Source: Sphagnum compactum (Eukaryota > Bryophyta > Sphagnopsida > Sphagnales). Taken from it: a stretch of 64,000 bases of DNA. Location: NCBI GenBank assembly GCA_965153455.1, contig OZ234495.1, forward strand, positions 25,230,875-25,294,874, read 5' to 3'. The translations under genes were made by a program, and so were the position numbers. The notes beneath the pieces were generated by a model, which was not told where the DNA came from, did not search any database, and saw only the letters and a list, made by a program, of their open reading frames with translations. Below, in pieces: positions 1 through 14,199 of this stretch (position 1 is the first letter of the stretch; each line of letters starts with the position of its first letter).

Positions 1-1199
1 GTTTCTCATTCACCCCTAAAACCCAAGCCTCAAACCTTATCATTATTCAAGATATTTCACCCCTAAAGGCAAGCGAGACTAATTAGGTGGGGGGACTATT
101 TTACCTAGTTGTGGCCATGGTTTCTTGCTCCTTACCTTTTGGAATCACCTCTTCCCTATAATCAACCCCTACTTTAACCCTAAGCACAAATTCATTTCTT
201 CCACCCCATTTTCCACTAAGTTAACATTTGGTGTTCATCCAAGATTTAATCATGAATTTTTCAACCTTCTTTAAGCTTCTATGTTCTATTGTTGTTTACT
301 AATTTTCTTGTTGTCCATTCCTTCCTAAGTACTAGTACATTTGTCACTAGTTCTCATCACCTATTCCTTATATTAGATAGTTATTGGAAAACCATGTATA
401 ATAGTTAAATTGGGCAATAACTACCTACTATTTACAAGCATGCTACCACACCAAATCAAGTAAAAGAAATGCAACCTTATTCAATCTTACATTCAATTCT
501 ATTAAAGCAACTTACAATATTCATTCATCGAAGCATCATAAGTCTTGACAATCTTCCCACCTTCCTTTAATCTTTTGGTTTATGCTTCCTCCTCATTATT
601 CCTTCCTCCTAATTTTAAGAATTATCAATAATTTGTTCCCATTTTCGAGATCAATTTCTAATCCTTCTCAAACCTTCAAAAATTCAAATGTTCCAAAAAG
701 CAAAAAATAGAAAGGGAAAAGGGACTGCACATGGCCATTTCTTTCCTTATAAGCATCTATCCCCCATCATTCCTAAATAATAGATGCCAAATATACATAG
801 CTTCCCCTTTGCAAAATGTGGATTATCAACACCTTGCCTTCACTATCCCTTATTACTTAATACCTTATCTTGTTGAAGATCCCCCTTCTCCAAAGGTTTG
901 AAGAAAAGTTTGCAAAATGAGTTCTTGCCATAAAAACTTGGGTTAGGTTAATTAATATTTAACAAAAGTATATAAAAATAGATGTTGCAAAGCTTGTTAG
1001 AGGTTTAAATAATAAATAAATAAATAAAATGCAATGAAAAATGCTCGTAGACTAATTATTACACCATTGAAGAAAAATTGTGAAAGAAAGATGTCAAAGT
1101 ATGAGAAACCAAGTGATTTCATAACAAAAATTGAAAAATGTGACTTGATTCAACCTATGAAAGTTGGTTTTCTTAAATGTTTGAGTTCTTAAGAATTAA
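1..1199. other. AT-rich intergenic DNA, no gene seen
   Basis: No open frame here has recognisable protein character and no structured repeat stands out. The composition is AT-rich with short C-rich patches near the start. It reads as ordinary plant intergenic or old repeat DNA. Confidence 0.5.
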
Positions 1200-2110
1200 A
1201 CACAACAAATTCTTGGTCCTCATACTAAATTTATGCAACACATTGTTTCACAAGTTCCATCTTTGTGTCATGGATTGGTTGAATGTTCCAAAAGTATTAT
1301 CCAATTACAATTTTTGGGCAGTTATTCGAACGAAATATCATATAAAGGGAATATTAAATATTTTGATAATGAACATTAAAATTATAAACTTGTAGTATGG
1401 AACAAACACATCACAAAAATGTTGAAATATTTCCATGTAGATGAATATAATTCGTATTTTGATGATGAAATACCCAAAAAACTTGTTTTTCATGAAACCC
1501 CATGGAATACCAAAACTTTCCATATTTTTAACCCAAAGTGGTTTGAATGTGATATAGTTTGAATGTTTAAAGATCTTGACACATAGGAAATTGTGCAATT
1601 TGTTCAATTAGGTGGGAAGGTTGGTGGAATGTTTAACAATATCTTTGTATTTTAAAATATTAAGAAGATTGTCATACCATATAGTTTCTATGTCATTCAA
1701 GCAAACTATGACCCCGCCAAGGGTTTGGAAGAATATAAAAAGCCCCTTGTGAGTGAAGAGGAGCAAACATGCTTGGGGTTGATCAAATGTTACTTTGAAA
1801 ATAAAATTTTAACAAATGAACAAAACTCTCTTTGTTTTTTTCAATTTTTTTTTTAATTTTTGTATTCAACATTTTATTTCCTAAAATTTATGTAAAAAAA
1901 ATTTAAAATTGTAATTTTAGGGAGTTTTTTTTTAAAGACATTGAATATCCTTGTGTTGTTGTAAAGAACAATTGGGAGGATTATGAGTTTGATTAAGTTC
2001 AAGTTCTTGGATTTATGGTTGAATTCAATGATTGGATGCATACAATGAAGTTTGGTGGGATGAAAATGAGTGGAAAGATAATTTGAAGATTTGACTCAAT
2101 GTTAAATGGG
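1200..2110 (+). pseudogene. Decayed coding relic, unidentified
   Basis: Short stretches in shifting plus-strand frames have protein-like composition. Around 1437-1560 there is an aspartate- and tyrosine-rich stretch followed by FHIFNPKWFE. Around 1700-1800 there is a segment reading GLEEYKKPLVSEEEQTCLGL. After a T-rich gap with an AG acceptor-like site near 1920 comes DIEYPCVVVKNNWEDYEFD, then GFMVEFNDWMHTMKFGG near 2010-2060. Several stop codons and frame changes separate these pieces, so this is not a working gene. The gap at about 1830-1920 could be a former intron. I do not recognise the family. A mobile-element protein is the likeliest source given the surroundings, but that is inference. 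Confidence 0.3.
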
Positions 2111-2629
2111 AACCCACACATCTCATCAATTATAGAAAGAACAAAAAGAAGAAAAAAATTGAAAAAGTGGTGGAAGACAAATTATTGCATATACTAGTAT
2201 TGTGGCAAAAATTAGTGATGTCTAGTTCTTATTTTGAAAAAAATAACCTTCAATTTGAATTTTGATTATTTTTTGGAGGAACTTTTGATGCAATGGTTTA
2301 AATATATAATTTATGACTTATAAAACTTCTAGTTTTGGTGTTCACACAAAAAAATGAATTTTAGTCCAATGTAAAATAGGGTCCAATTCCATGTACATTA
2401 CACACAATTAAATATCATATTTTTTGTGTAACATTAATTTTCAAGTAATACACAATGCATTGTTTTCACATTCCCAAAGAAAAATAGTTAATCCTTAAAC
2501 GTTAGGACAATGTGAATTTACACTGAAACTCAGTCCACATTTAGCATGTCTAATATTTAAAGGTTAAGGATTTTTCCATTTGCTACCCGTAAGCATCATA
2601 TATGTGTGTGTACAATTGCTTTACCCCAT

Positions 2630-2660
2630 CCCCCCCCCCCCCCCCACCCCCCACCCCCAT
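2630..2660. repeat. Poly-C tract
   Basis: A run of about 15 cytosines is followed by two further C runs separated by single adenines. The complementary strand is therefore a run of G tracts. No function is implied by position. Confidence 0.9.
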
Positions 2661-3703
2661 GTTCATATTCTTACAACAATTATAAAAAATTATACAACCA
2701 TTTATTTGTAACTAGTAGTTATTTAAAAAGTAAGGCATGGCCTTCATTCTTAATTTTAAATGTATACTTATCACCTAAGAAAACCTAGATATATTCTAAA
2801 AAGTTCAACAACGTAATTTAAGTCTATGTTCCAATTTCAAGATTTGGTGGTTTCAAAATTCAATTATAGCTCTAGTTCTAGCAAATTATGGACATGTGAT
2901 CTGAATACCTTAGAACCGAAGGTTCAACTTTGATTTGAACTTGCCAAACACCCTAAACCTGACTACATTGGTAAAAACCTTTTAAAAAACAATGTTATTT
3001 TATAACATTATGAATACACCATTCTAAATTCGGATTTCGAGTGCTAAGGTGAAGATATCAATGTAGGTATTATCCTATCCTTTAAACTACAAATGGTGGA
3101 ATATAAAAGAAAGTGAGTTTAAGGGGAAAGGAAAAAGAAGAAGGTAAAAACTTATGGTTTTCATGAACATCAATTGTCTTCAAATGTTTTTTTTTTTTTT
3201 TTGATATCAATTTGACATTCATGCATTGTTCCATTTTTTTTAAATATCAAAAAAATGATTTTATTGTGAGTATTAACTTTTTATGATGAATATTCACTCA
3301 ATGGTTTAATGTAGATGGAGTTTAATGTTGTTTATTTTATTATTATGGATATATATTTTTTAATCTTGCATTATATGAATGTGCTTTGAATGAAGTTGCA
3401 TGTCTTCTTTTTGTGTATAGTGTGAAACAATTACATTTGTTTTCAAATGTATTTTGTTCTATTATTATGTGTGTATATGTTAAGCAACAATGTGTGAATA
3501 GTGAATTCAAATGTGTAAGAATTTTATTGCATTTTCCATACATTTTTAAAATATTGTGATGAAAATATCATGAATTTTTATTTATAATTCACTACAAACC
3601 ATAATAAAGAATAAAATATATTCACAATTTGAAAACATTGTATGGTTAACCAACAATCATGATGACCTTTTTTGGGTAAAATGTTTAAAATATAAACATT
3701 ACG
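2661..3703. other. AT-rich intergenic DNA, no gene seen
   Basis: Nothing recognisable. Short homopolymer T runs occur (for example near 3187-3202). Small open frames here are low-complexity and lack family features. Confidence 0.5.
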
Positions 3704-5266
3704 CACTAGTAGAAAAAGGTTTTTTGGATTAATTTTTAGTCGCATGCAACATTTACAACTAAAATCATTTTAGTCACATGCGACAATAATCATAGGCAAC
3801 ATGGATTGTGAATGTAAAAAAAACAATAACAAAAATATGGTTTCATCCTTTAATTTATTGTATACAGGTTGTCATTTGCAACTTATTATGCAATTAATTT
3901 GATCACCCTAACAACAAATGATGTGTTACCATGTGGTAATTTTATTAAATATTTCAAAATTATTTTGACTTAATCTGGAAAAATCCACATCATCTATTTT
4001 GTATGTCGTAATATATGACACATGACATATTAAATATGTCCATTTTTAAGGCCAATTATTTGATGCCACATGGCATATAAAATTGTGTCCATTTGTTTAA
4101 GGCCAATTATTTGATGACATGTGGCATGTTAAACCCTATTTAATATTTTAAATTAACTAGTTAATTTTGGATTGTTTGATTTAAAATCAATAGGATGTTA
4201 ACACATGGATAGGTAAGGAAAGTCTAAGCCTACGAAGGTAACTAGATAAGTTTAGGTTAATTACATAGGTTTTAAAAAATCTTATTTTTATTTTGGGTTT
4301 TAACCTTTAAAGTTGAATCTCTTTTATTGGTTCATCCTTTGAATGACACTTGCACTTTGAAAACTTCCAATGCACCTACTTCTATATTACACATCAAAGA
4401 ATATGGGTTAAACATTGTAATTGCAAGTGTTACCAATTTAATAACAAATTATTTACAATTACTTTCTAGTACCCATACTATATTATATCAATTATTATAA
4501 GTAAGTTAATTTAATATGTAATAATATTATATAATTATTATTATAGCTCACCTAAGCTAACTATTTTGTTGTTGTTATTATTATTATCTCACTTGTTATA
4601 TCTATTACTAGTTATAATAATCAATAAATGTAAATAATAATTTCAGTAGTTATAGTAGTAGTCTTTTAATAATAATTAATGTCATACAATATGATATGAA
4701 TGAATTAAATTTATGTAATTTATTGCAGTAAATATTAAAGTTTAGTAAAAATAATTACAATAAAAACATTATTTATTAAATTATCGTGGTAGGTAATGGC
4801 TAGCTTAAATTAATTATTTTGTCATTATTATTATTATTATTATCTCACTTATCATAGCTTTCATTATTAATTTTCAGATTCAATATATGAACAATATACA
4901 TACATATGCATAATTAATATATGTGTACAAATATATATTTATTATATATACTATCATAAATATGAATTTAATATAAAAATATACCTCTAAGTCATTATAG
5001 AATACCTTTAGAGTGCAATTAATTTGGTTACTATTGCAACTAATGAGACATATAAATCTATTCTTGAATGCAAATAAACCTAAAACCATCCAGCCTATAT
5101 GATGAAATTCAATAGTTGTAGCATAGTTGTAAAAATGATCAAAATAGTTGAAATTTGATCTTATAGTTGCAAATATTCTCAAACCTAGTTCCAAACGACT
5201 ATGAATAACTATAAGTCACATGTAGTCGTAAACGAAGTGGTTACATTTGGCTGATTTCTATTAATG
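3704..5266 (+). mobile_element. Non-autonomous CACTA-like DNA element, copy 1
   Basis: It begins CACTAGTAGAAAAAGG and ends in a decayed version of the matching terminus, CTGATTTCTATTAATG. The same family is present at 56222-58385 with better ends. Shared features are the CACTAGTAGAAAA start, subterminal GTCGC/GCGAC-type motifs next to GCAAC, an AT-rich interior with TTATTATTATCTCACTT-like stretches, and the subterminal word AGTCACATGTAGTCG near the right end. No transposase is encoded, so it would depend on an autonomous partner. The flanks ACG (left) and ACA (right) could be a worn 3-bp target duplication. The right boundary is approximate. Confidence 0.6.
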
Positions 5267-7740
5267 ACAGGTCCCATAATGTCATTAATATTATTTCATC
5301 CATGGTAAAACTATCATTTTTGCAAAAATGTATGAATCACAACAACTAAAAAACATAAAATAATTGTGCAAGGTAGTTGTAAGTTAGGATGATCGTATTT
5401 TGCATCATCATGGACTTTCTACATAATGTATTGTATGCAATTGTCACAAACATATAATAAAATCATCAGTGTGTCAATTTTTTAATAAATTAAGAGTACC
5501 AACTTGTATAAAAATGAAATTCAATAAATATACACAAAACATATATGGTAATGGACTTTTGAAGTGGAAATATCAACTAGGGTCTAGAATATACATTTCC
5601 ATTCAAGTGGACTTTTTGTTATCATTTCATCTAAAGATGTCTTATAGGGTTTTAGTATATGATACATGACAAGAAAAAAATGTGCATTCAAAAAATTACA
5701 ATAAAAATGTTAACCAAGGAATAGGTATATTGGATTTTTGATTGACCATATTTGGACCTTATTTTCAAAAGTCCCTATCTCAATCACTTATTATTGAATT
5801 GATGTTTCATTTTTATCGTGTATGTCAAAAAAGTAGTTTATTATGTTTTTATTCATCTAGATTTTATTAGTTCATTAATCACCACATAAATTTAACATTT
5901 GTTTTTCAAAAAAAAAATCCATTTTAATGTTAAAATATGGATTATTTGAAATATTGTATATGCCCAAAATGAACCACCTTATTTTACAACCACCTAATTC
6001 AAAACATTAGTTTAATGTTTCATTACAATTGTGACATGTGACATTTTTGTGTCATCATGTTCAATTTGAATTTTGGGTTGAGGTGAAATGAGTGGGCAAA
6101 GGCATGGAAATATATATAAAACAACCTGACTATTTAAAATGAAAATTTATTTTTTTGACATAAAGATAAGAAAATAGTGTAAAATATTATTTAAGTTCAA
6201 ATCTACAAAAAATTAGAATAATAAAAAAATTTAAAAGTGTTTTTTTGAAATTGATTAGTCAGTATATATGGTTTCGAATGTATTTGTTCATCAAAAAATG
6301 TAATGAAATAGATTTGTATCAAGTTTAAATATAAAGATCTATTAATATTCAAGTATTTCATTAAAAAAATACTTTAGATCTTTTTTATAACATAAATGAC
6401 ACATATTTGAAACAAATCTTACACTATATATATATATATATATAATTACTTACATTTCTAAAAAGCTTATTTGAATCCTACTTTTACAATAAGAAATTTG
6501 AAAATTAATTTTCAATATTGAAATGATTTAATCATTCAAATATAAAAATTAAATACATGTATAATAATTTGAAATGATGGGTTTTTCTATTTTTTGTTAA
6601 CTTGACAAAGAGACTATCATGGGGTTCAATTAATTGGTTAATAAGAACCAATTGTCCCAATTACAACAAAGTCCTTAAGACAAAGTAGTTTACAAAATAT
6701 GCTTTAAATCATGATTTGTGACCCAAAAAAATTGAATTATATTATAATATAAAGGTGTACAAAAATAAATCTCATTAAAAAAACTGTCAATTAAAATTCA
6801 ATTCAAGTCCTTTAAAAGTTTTTTGAGTCACAAAAATCATTGTTTACATTATTTTTAAAGTGCTTTTGGGTACTTCCTATTCATTAAACTCATTTCTTGT
6901 AGTTTCTAAATGTTTTCATAATTCATCAAGAAAATTATTATACAAATTCATACAAAAATTTCAACATCAACTTAAATAACCACTTACCATAATGGTTCAA
7001 CTAAATAATGATCATGTCATGAAGTGGTTCCTATTACTTACCCCATTAAGACCCCAAAGTCTTTTAATTATATATTTATTTTCCCCACACCCAAATATCA
7101 TAATTTAGGAAATGTTTAGGAATAAAGTGTAATCACATTGAGAAGAATCATAACAAATGTAAGTAATGTTTGTTTTTTCTTGTTTTAGTGTCAAAGTTTG
7201 TACTAATGTTGCAAATATTTGATGTGTTTACATGACAATGTTTTTAATATGTTATGGAAACATGTATGTGGAATAATTTGGAGTGAATTTAGTGAGTACA
7301 AAATATTCAAAAACATTCATAGAGTATTGAAAAAAAATGCATAAATTGTTTTTCATTATTAGGGGACTTGAAATGTTTTCAAAATGACATAATCATGTAT
7401 AATCAATATTCATATCTGTACATAATACAATATAGTATGTTGTGACCAAAAAAATGATTTTTTTGCCATTGTAAAATCATGGACTTCTAATTCATCACTT
7501 TCCATAACTAATCGCACAATTTGCCATATCTATCCTAGTAAGCACTCTCATTGCTTTTAAATAATCATGAAACAAACATTCAAAGTGATGGGGTGGCTCC
7601 TGTTATCCTATTAAATACACCCAACAACATTTTTTTTCATTTATTGATTGCCACCATAACATGTGATGGCAAGTTTTTCTTAGCTTTTGGTCTCATTTGA
7701 GTATTTTGAATCACATCTTCATTGGAAGTTGGTTCTTTCT
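5267..7740. other. AT-rich intergenic DNA with an (AT)n run
   Basis: No coding sequence recognised. An alternating AT run of about 20 bp lies at 6424-6444. The rest is AT-rich sequence without clear repeat structure. Confidence 0.5.
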
Positions 7741-7749
7741 AATTCTTTT

Positions 7750-10700
7750 TATTAATCCATATTGTACAATGGACATTGCTTTGAATTTTTCCAAATAGAT
7801 CTTCTCAAAAGGATATTAATAGTACTTAAGCATGTGAAACTAAAAGGTTTTTGTAATCTTTCCAAACAAGTTTTCATAATTTTCAAAGTGTTGATTTTCA
7901 TCCAAAGGCATGTTGATTTCATCCAAAGGTGAATTGAACTGTATCTTTTGAAGTTCTCCTTTCCCAAATCATGCATAATGACAAATAACTCTTCGCATGG
8001 AACTTCCACATTGTTATAAGACAAAATTTGTGCATTATAAAACCTCTTTAATTTTTTCTTTTTGAAGTGTGTTGTTTTCATGAATATTTATAAATGCTTG
8101 AAATTGACATTATATGTAACAAGTGAAGATAATTTGATTCCACAATTTTTTTTACAACAATTATATATGAACTTACATGAGGTAAAAATTATTAAACAAT
8201 CACAAATTTTTTTTTTCAAGAAAACGTTATACCATTTGCCATCACTTACATAAGTTGACAAGGAAATAATAATTTTGAGTCAATACTTTGAAAATTGATT
8301 GACCATGTTCATTGTATGGAATTTCAATACATTCATTTCTAATCAATCTATGCCTATGCCTATTATCATTTGGCCATCTTGCATACCTCTTGAAATCATA
8401 TTATTAACATAATGTAATTTAATAACATTACACCTCAAGTATAATTCACACAAAAATTCAAAAATTATAAATAAAAAATCTCACATAATAATAAGATAAT
8501 ACTAACACAATTACATTTTTTTTTGGTTTGAAATGATCTAAAAGTCAAAGTATAATTAAAGCCATCAAGGCCAAAATATTTCTTTTATACATAACACTCA
8601 TCTAACTTCCATGTAGCAAACAAATTTTCCCAAAATTAGATGAAAGAACATTACATAATGTATTTATCATCCATTTGATGAATAATCCCTTAATTCCAAA
8701 ATATTATTCAATGTTAATCTCTCTTATCACAATAATTTGGCACAAAATGTTTCAATGTTTAGAAAAATTGATGTTAAAACAACAAATAACATATATGTAC
8801 TAATAGATCATTTTATTATGGTATCAAATTTTGCATTAAATATGACAAATTGGCAATTATCCATGCAATTTTCAAAACATGATATTAATAAACCACATAA
8901 AAAACATAATAACACAAACCCAATTTTATAAAAGTTCAACCTAATGTTTTTATATATATCAAAGAACAATTTTTTTCAAGGAATTTTTTCAAATTATGTA
9001 TTTTCAAGGAATCATAAACAGGTTCAATGTACATTAACGTATCAACACATTGAAACATAATTTCAAATTTCTTTCAATTTTAAGCCTTCATAATCATCAA
9101 TATTTGGACTTTCATGCATTTTGAGAATGAATGATTTTGTTTCACATAAAATAAAATATGTTTGAAATTTAAAACATACTTACCCAAGCCCTTATATTAA
9201 CAAATGATTAAATGAAACATTTCAGAATTCCACAAAAAATATTGACATGCAAATTTAGTAATGTACAAACCTTGTGCACCGCACCAAACTAATTTCAATT
9301 ATTAAAACTCATGGAATTCATTTTCAAAACCATGGGAATGCAAGATTCTTGAAAGTCAACACAATTCTTACCTCCTATTAACGTACTTACACCCCTAATA
9401 AAATATACTCCCAACTCAAATACCATTATGAGTGCTTCCTAGAACTACAACAATGAGATTTCAAATCGAATGATTAATTTTTCCACCAAGTTTTGTATAT
9501 TTAATCTCCAAATGATGTTTCACATGATTAGTGGTGTCTAAATCCACCATATAGGAATCACCTATCAAATGATGGTCACAATGGTTTCCATCGTACATTT
9601 TCATTAGTCCAGCCTAAGCAAAAAACCCATCAACACCTTTAATGTTTTCGTACACTTCAAAAAATATAGAAACCTTATTGTCAAAAGAATTATCATTGAA
9701 GCACAAAACATTATGTCATGTAATCATCATCACACAACATGCCTTTGATCTTTGTATGTAAATTTTCCTTTGATGCCTTCAAGACATGGAATCTATAAAA
9801 TAATATTCATCCAAGAATTTTGTTGCCCCCTAGTTTACCATTCTTTAAACATAATTTATTTTATTCAAAATTGCATTAATGACATTTAAACTTGTCATGT
9901 GTTTATCAATAACAATGATCATGAGTTGGACATCTCCTATCGCATCAAATGTGATTTGAAGACAAAGTTTATTAGTCATTCCTTCTTGGCTACTTTCTTT
10001 ATCTTTGAAGCATGATATATAAAATATGAACATGCCTTAACCATTTTGATTTAGAACTATAGTGGAATATAATGACAAATCATAATGATTATTTTTGAAA
10101 GTGGAATAAAAAATCCACAATTAATGACAAGATAATCTAATAAAATATTTTTTTCATGAATTCATCTTGCAAGACAATAGTCATTTACAAGGATGGTTAT
10201 GAAAGGGAGAATATTTTTTATCTAATTATGTTCTTTGCTTTTGAAAATCTCATAACTTTTAGTGAACATAATCCCAATCATCTCTTCATAATACACAAAG
10301 TTAAACATAGGATCATGATGAATGGTTGCAACCTTAAATTATTTGATGTAAAACATATATATACATAAACCTTAATTTTAATGTGCATGAAATATGGTAA
10401 TAGTTCATTTCTTTTGGAATAAGGAAGAATTTAGAAATCACACATTCCAACAAGTTGACCCTTTCTTTGATCTTGTGTTCTTGTCAAAGAGAGATTAATT
10501 ATGACACCATCGATGTATTGACCACATGTTTCAAAATTTTCATAACATATTTGACTCTCAAAGGATATACGGGCAAGAAATATTGATCAATTTCTAATTT
10601 GAGGGCATGTCCATTATGAAGTTTGTGAACATAAATTGTAACTTCTTTATTATTTTTTAAAACATCATCCTTACAAAATGTCTCTTATGAATTTCACTTT

Positions 10701-11300
10701 CGTTTAACAACCTCATAAAAAATTCACCATCAAATTTCATGTATATTCGTGCCTTTCTATCTTTTATTACTTCATTCATGTTATTTGCATTTCATTTCCT
10801 TTCACGTTTCTTCCTACCTCTATGACAATCATAATACCAATGACCTTATTGACCTTGACGTGATTAATCCTTTTTACTTGATGTAGCACAATAAGACTTG
10901 TGCATATTTGATCAAGTTTGTCCTCCAATTTTTGTAATGGAATTTTGTGAATATCATCCCAATTAATCTTTTGTTTATGACACCCTTTGCATAATTGAAG
11001 GCAAACAACCATGAATGATTGCAAAATACCTTCATGTTATGGATTCGTGTTTCAATATGCCATTATAGCTTTCTCAATTGCACAAATAGAGGCATGTTGT
11101 TTTGAATTTGACAGGTGATCTCTTACGAAAGTATTACAATATTCCACAATTGCAACATGCTTGATAATGTTTTCATTTTAATGAAAAGCTTTGAATCTTG
11201 ATTGAAGATGTTTTCATTTGTCAACAATGGTTATAAGATCATTAAAATTGACTTCCCAACAACCATGGCTTCTAAAAGCATGAGGTCCAAAAAATGATGA
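7750..11300 (-). pseudogene. Scattered minus-strand coding remnants, unidentified
   Basis: Reading the minus strand from 11.3 kb down gives several short segments with normal protein composition separated by stops. They include a segment at 10776-11024 with CLQLCKGCHKQKINWDDIH, continuing in character below it (DGEFFMRLLNESEIHKRHF near 10710-10740). Another at 9845-10033 contains FDAIGDVQLMIIVIDKHM, and a third near 9500-9600 has DLDTTNHVKHHLEIKYTK. This suggests one or more long dead minus-strand proteins, most plausibly from mobile elements. No catalytic motif could be tied to a family. The intervening sequence shows nothing else. Confidence 0.25.
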
Positions 11301-12699
11301 ATTTGAATAAAAGACGGAGACATATCATTCTCCAAACATTGAATCAAGAGATCTTGACTTGCTGTAGTTGGCTTGTTGATAGTAGAACCACCCTGTAGAA
11401 AGTAAACTTGCCAAAAACCTTTTCTTCGTCTTTTACTTCTTCTTGAAAGGAGAAGAACAACAAATCACATCCTCCTACTACTCCTCATAAGACATGAAGA
11501 AGTCTACCTCAGAAGTTTCTCTCTTCTTCTAGTGTGCATCCCCATCACCCAATTTCAGATTAAGGACTCATAAGTAACTCAAGACACCAAGAACTCCCCT
11601 CTAGCTAGCTCAATGTTTTCTACTCTGAATAGTTGTTGCTCCCCTCAGTTTGCTTCTTTGGAAATGGTAGGATGCAAAACTATGTGATGCATTTCTACTC
11701 TTGAATGTAAGGTATAAGGGAGCTAGCTTGCCCAATAAATGTTATTTGTTCACTATAACTACAACTACTACTTGCTCGAGGAAACAAAGATAGTGTATTT
11801 TGGGCAATGATGTTGTGAGATCTCAGTCAGCAACAACAGCAGAGAGCAGAGAAAGACATAATTTGTCGTAGTAGGCATGAGCTTCTTCATTATGAATGTA
11901 CCTACTAAAAGATTTTTGCAAACCATTTTGTTTGTGGCTGCAAAGACTTTGTGAAAGGCAAAGAAGGAGAGAGATTATTGAAGAGGAGCAAATGGCTAAC
12001 CATTCTCGGAAGGAGGAGATTCTGTTTGTGGTAGTAACAGAAGAAGAGCACTGGATGCTTAGAGACAGAGAAGAAGAAGAGGAAGACATAACAGAGGACT
12101 TGCCTGAAGACTTGAATTTTTGGCTGGCTATGTGTAGTCAAAAGCGCTATATTAAAAATTAAAAGTGCTTAAATCATGTGATATTTGAGATTTTCAATAG
12201 CCATAATTAGATCAAAATGAAACTTTTTTTTTGCAAATTTCTATACATGGTTCAAGTAGGTAACTAAAAATATAGAAAGATATTTTAATAAAATTTTAAT
12301 TTCATATTTAGCTTGTAGCCAAATTTGGCTAGATGGATCTTTGGCACTTTGGCTACAACACAAAATCGACAATTTTTTTTTTAAAAATAAAAAAAAGTTT
12401 CCGGGATACTTATTATTTGATTGTCTTAGATGATGGAAAGGCCCATTGATGATGGAGTGGGAGAGAGAGAAGGGGTCCAAGGGTCTAGGCAAGGTTTTTT
12501 TCTTTAATTTTGTGATGATGTAGCTCAAGTGGCGACCATTCATACGACAATTTAGCCAGATTTGGGGATAACAAAATAATAAACTAAGTGTTTTTTTTTC
12601 AAGAATCCTTCTATATTTTGCCCTACTTGGTGCAACTTAGGATAGAAATATGGCGATCATATATATATAAATCGAAATATGGCGACCAAAAAACCCAAT
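11301..12699. other. Region upstream of DRP2, no gene supported
   Basis: The base composition becomes less AT-rich than to the left. Overlapping open frames at 11823-12162 on both strands come from low-complexity GAA/TCT-type sequence and are not credible proteins. A perfect 16-bp palindrome, TAGCCAAATTTGGCTA, lies at 12316-12331 and recurs at 41102-41117. Confidence 0.5.
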
Positions 12700-14199
12700 A
12701 AAACACTAAACTCTCGCCAATTTGAAACAAAAATCGCCTATTTGGCGAAATTTCTCCGCTGATAAAAAAAAAAAAAAATCTGGGGTGGAAGGGTGGTGGG
12801 TTGTTTGTTCATCCCCTGTACGTACGTCAGTCGTGACTCGTGAGCCAGCCACCTTGCCACGCAAAAACACCCGTCGTGCAATTTCGGGCCTTGTTTCCGC
12901 TCTGCTTCTTCCTTCCTCTTCTTTTCTCTCTTTTTTTTTTTTTTTTTTTTGGGGGTTGAGTTGTTGAATGTGGCGTTTGTTTGTTGTCGCACTTGTCCGC
13001 TCTCTCTCTCGACTTTCGTTTCCATCCCACTTTCTTCCTTTCTTTCTTGCTCTCTTCCTTGTCAAGGGAATATGTGGGAATAGACTAGAAGAAGAATAAG
13101 AAGGACGAAGAAGAATTCCTTCTTTTGGTCTCGTGTTTGGTCTTGTGTTTGCTTACGTTGGTTTTGGTTTTTGGTTTCCTGGAAACAGCAACAACAACAG
13201 CAGGAGAAGGGAATTCTCAGATTCTTCTGGGAAACCAAGCTTTAAACCCTTTGCTTGAGCTTCAAGGCAATCCCACCAGGTTTGATTCTGTGTTTGTGGG
13301 TGAGTGGGGAATTGATTTGTTTGTTTGTTTGTTTGTGTGTATTTTTTGGGACTTGTCGTGGTGGAAGAAGAATTGTGTTGTGGGATCGTATCATCATCCC
13401 AAGCAGCTGCAGCAGTGGTAGTAACAGTAGCGCACTAGTAGGAGCAAATCTTCTTCCTCTCTACCCATGAAGTAAGCGAAAGCCTAGGCTCAACTCAATC
13501 TGGAGTCTCTGGATCGTCTTAGTTGCAGATTCGAGGAATGAATTAGGGAAGAACCTTGGGAATTCGGGAAAAACCTTGAGGAATTGCAGAAACACACACA
13601 CACGCGCGCGCTCAAACACACACGGAGACTTCGTAGGCAGCAGTGGTGAAGACAATTGACGCAACAGTGAAGAAGAAGAAGAAGAAACAACAGCGAGAAG
13701 AAGCCGGGGAGGGATCGATCCTCGATCGCTCGATCGCACAACAACAGAACACAATTAGGCAATTTGGGGAAGGAAGGAAGGATCATGTGGGTCATCGATC
13801 GTAAGAAGCAAGGAACGACAAGACCACAGAGGAGGATTTGAGAGAAGAGCACACAGAGGAGGATTTGGGAGAAGAAGAGCGCACAGAGAAGGATTTGAGA
13901 GAAGGACGCACAGAGGATTTGGTACAAGAGCGCAGAGAGAGGAGGATTTGAGGAATCTGTGAGAACTCGAGCGGCAGTGGAGGAGGAGGAGGAGAAGGAG
14001 GAGCAGAAAAAAATTTGCGAGGTGCGGAAGAAGAATGGGATTGCAGGGATTTTGCCGCTTTTGGGTGGTTGTGTAGCGGTTTCAGGGTAGCAGAATTGTG
14101 GTTGCGGTGGTGGAGGAGTTGGGTTTCATCCCCGGCCAACACATTGGGTGAGAGAGAGGAGGGAGGGAGAGAAAAAGTTTCGCCGGGTGGTTTTTACAA
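12700..14199 (+). promoter_or_regulatory. Promoter and probable 5' leader of the DRP2 gene
   Basis: An (AT)n stretch at about 12660 precedes a region changed in composition. It holds a long T run at about 12931-12950, pyrimidine-rich patches at 12900-13060, (TTTG)n at about 13315-13335, a CA/CG dinucleotide run at about 13591-13613, and a strongly purine-rich GAA/GGA tract at 13660-14020. CT- and GA-rich leaders are common in plant housekeeping genes. Many ATGs lie upstream, including a 14-codon upstream ORF at 14035-14076. The true transcript start is therefore probably late in this region, or a leader intron removes much of it. No unambiguous TATA box or start site can be fixed by eye. Confidence 0.4.

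Noticed and set aside
11823-12162. Overlapping Ser-rich and Glu-rich ORFs on opposite strands
   Set aside because: Low-complexity trinucleotide sequence; neither looks like a globular or known protein.
12706-14142. Many ORFs on both strands before DRP2, rich in Lys/Glu or Phe/Ser
   Set aside because: They come from homopolymer, GAA and CT-rich leader sequence. No conserved motif; the DRP2 transcript explains the region.
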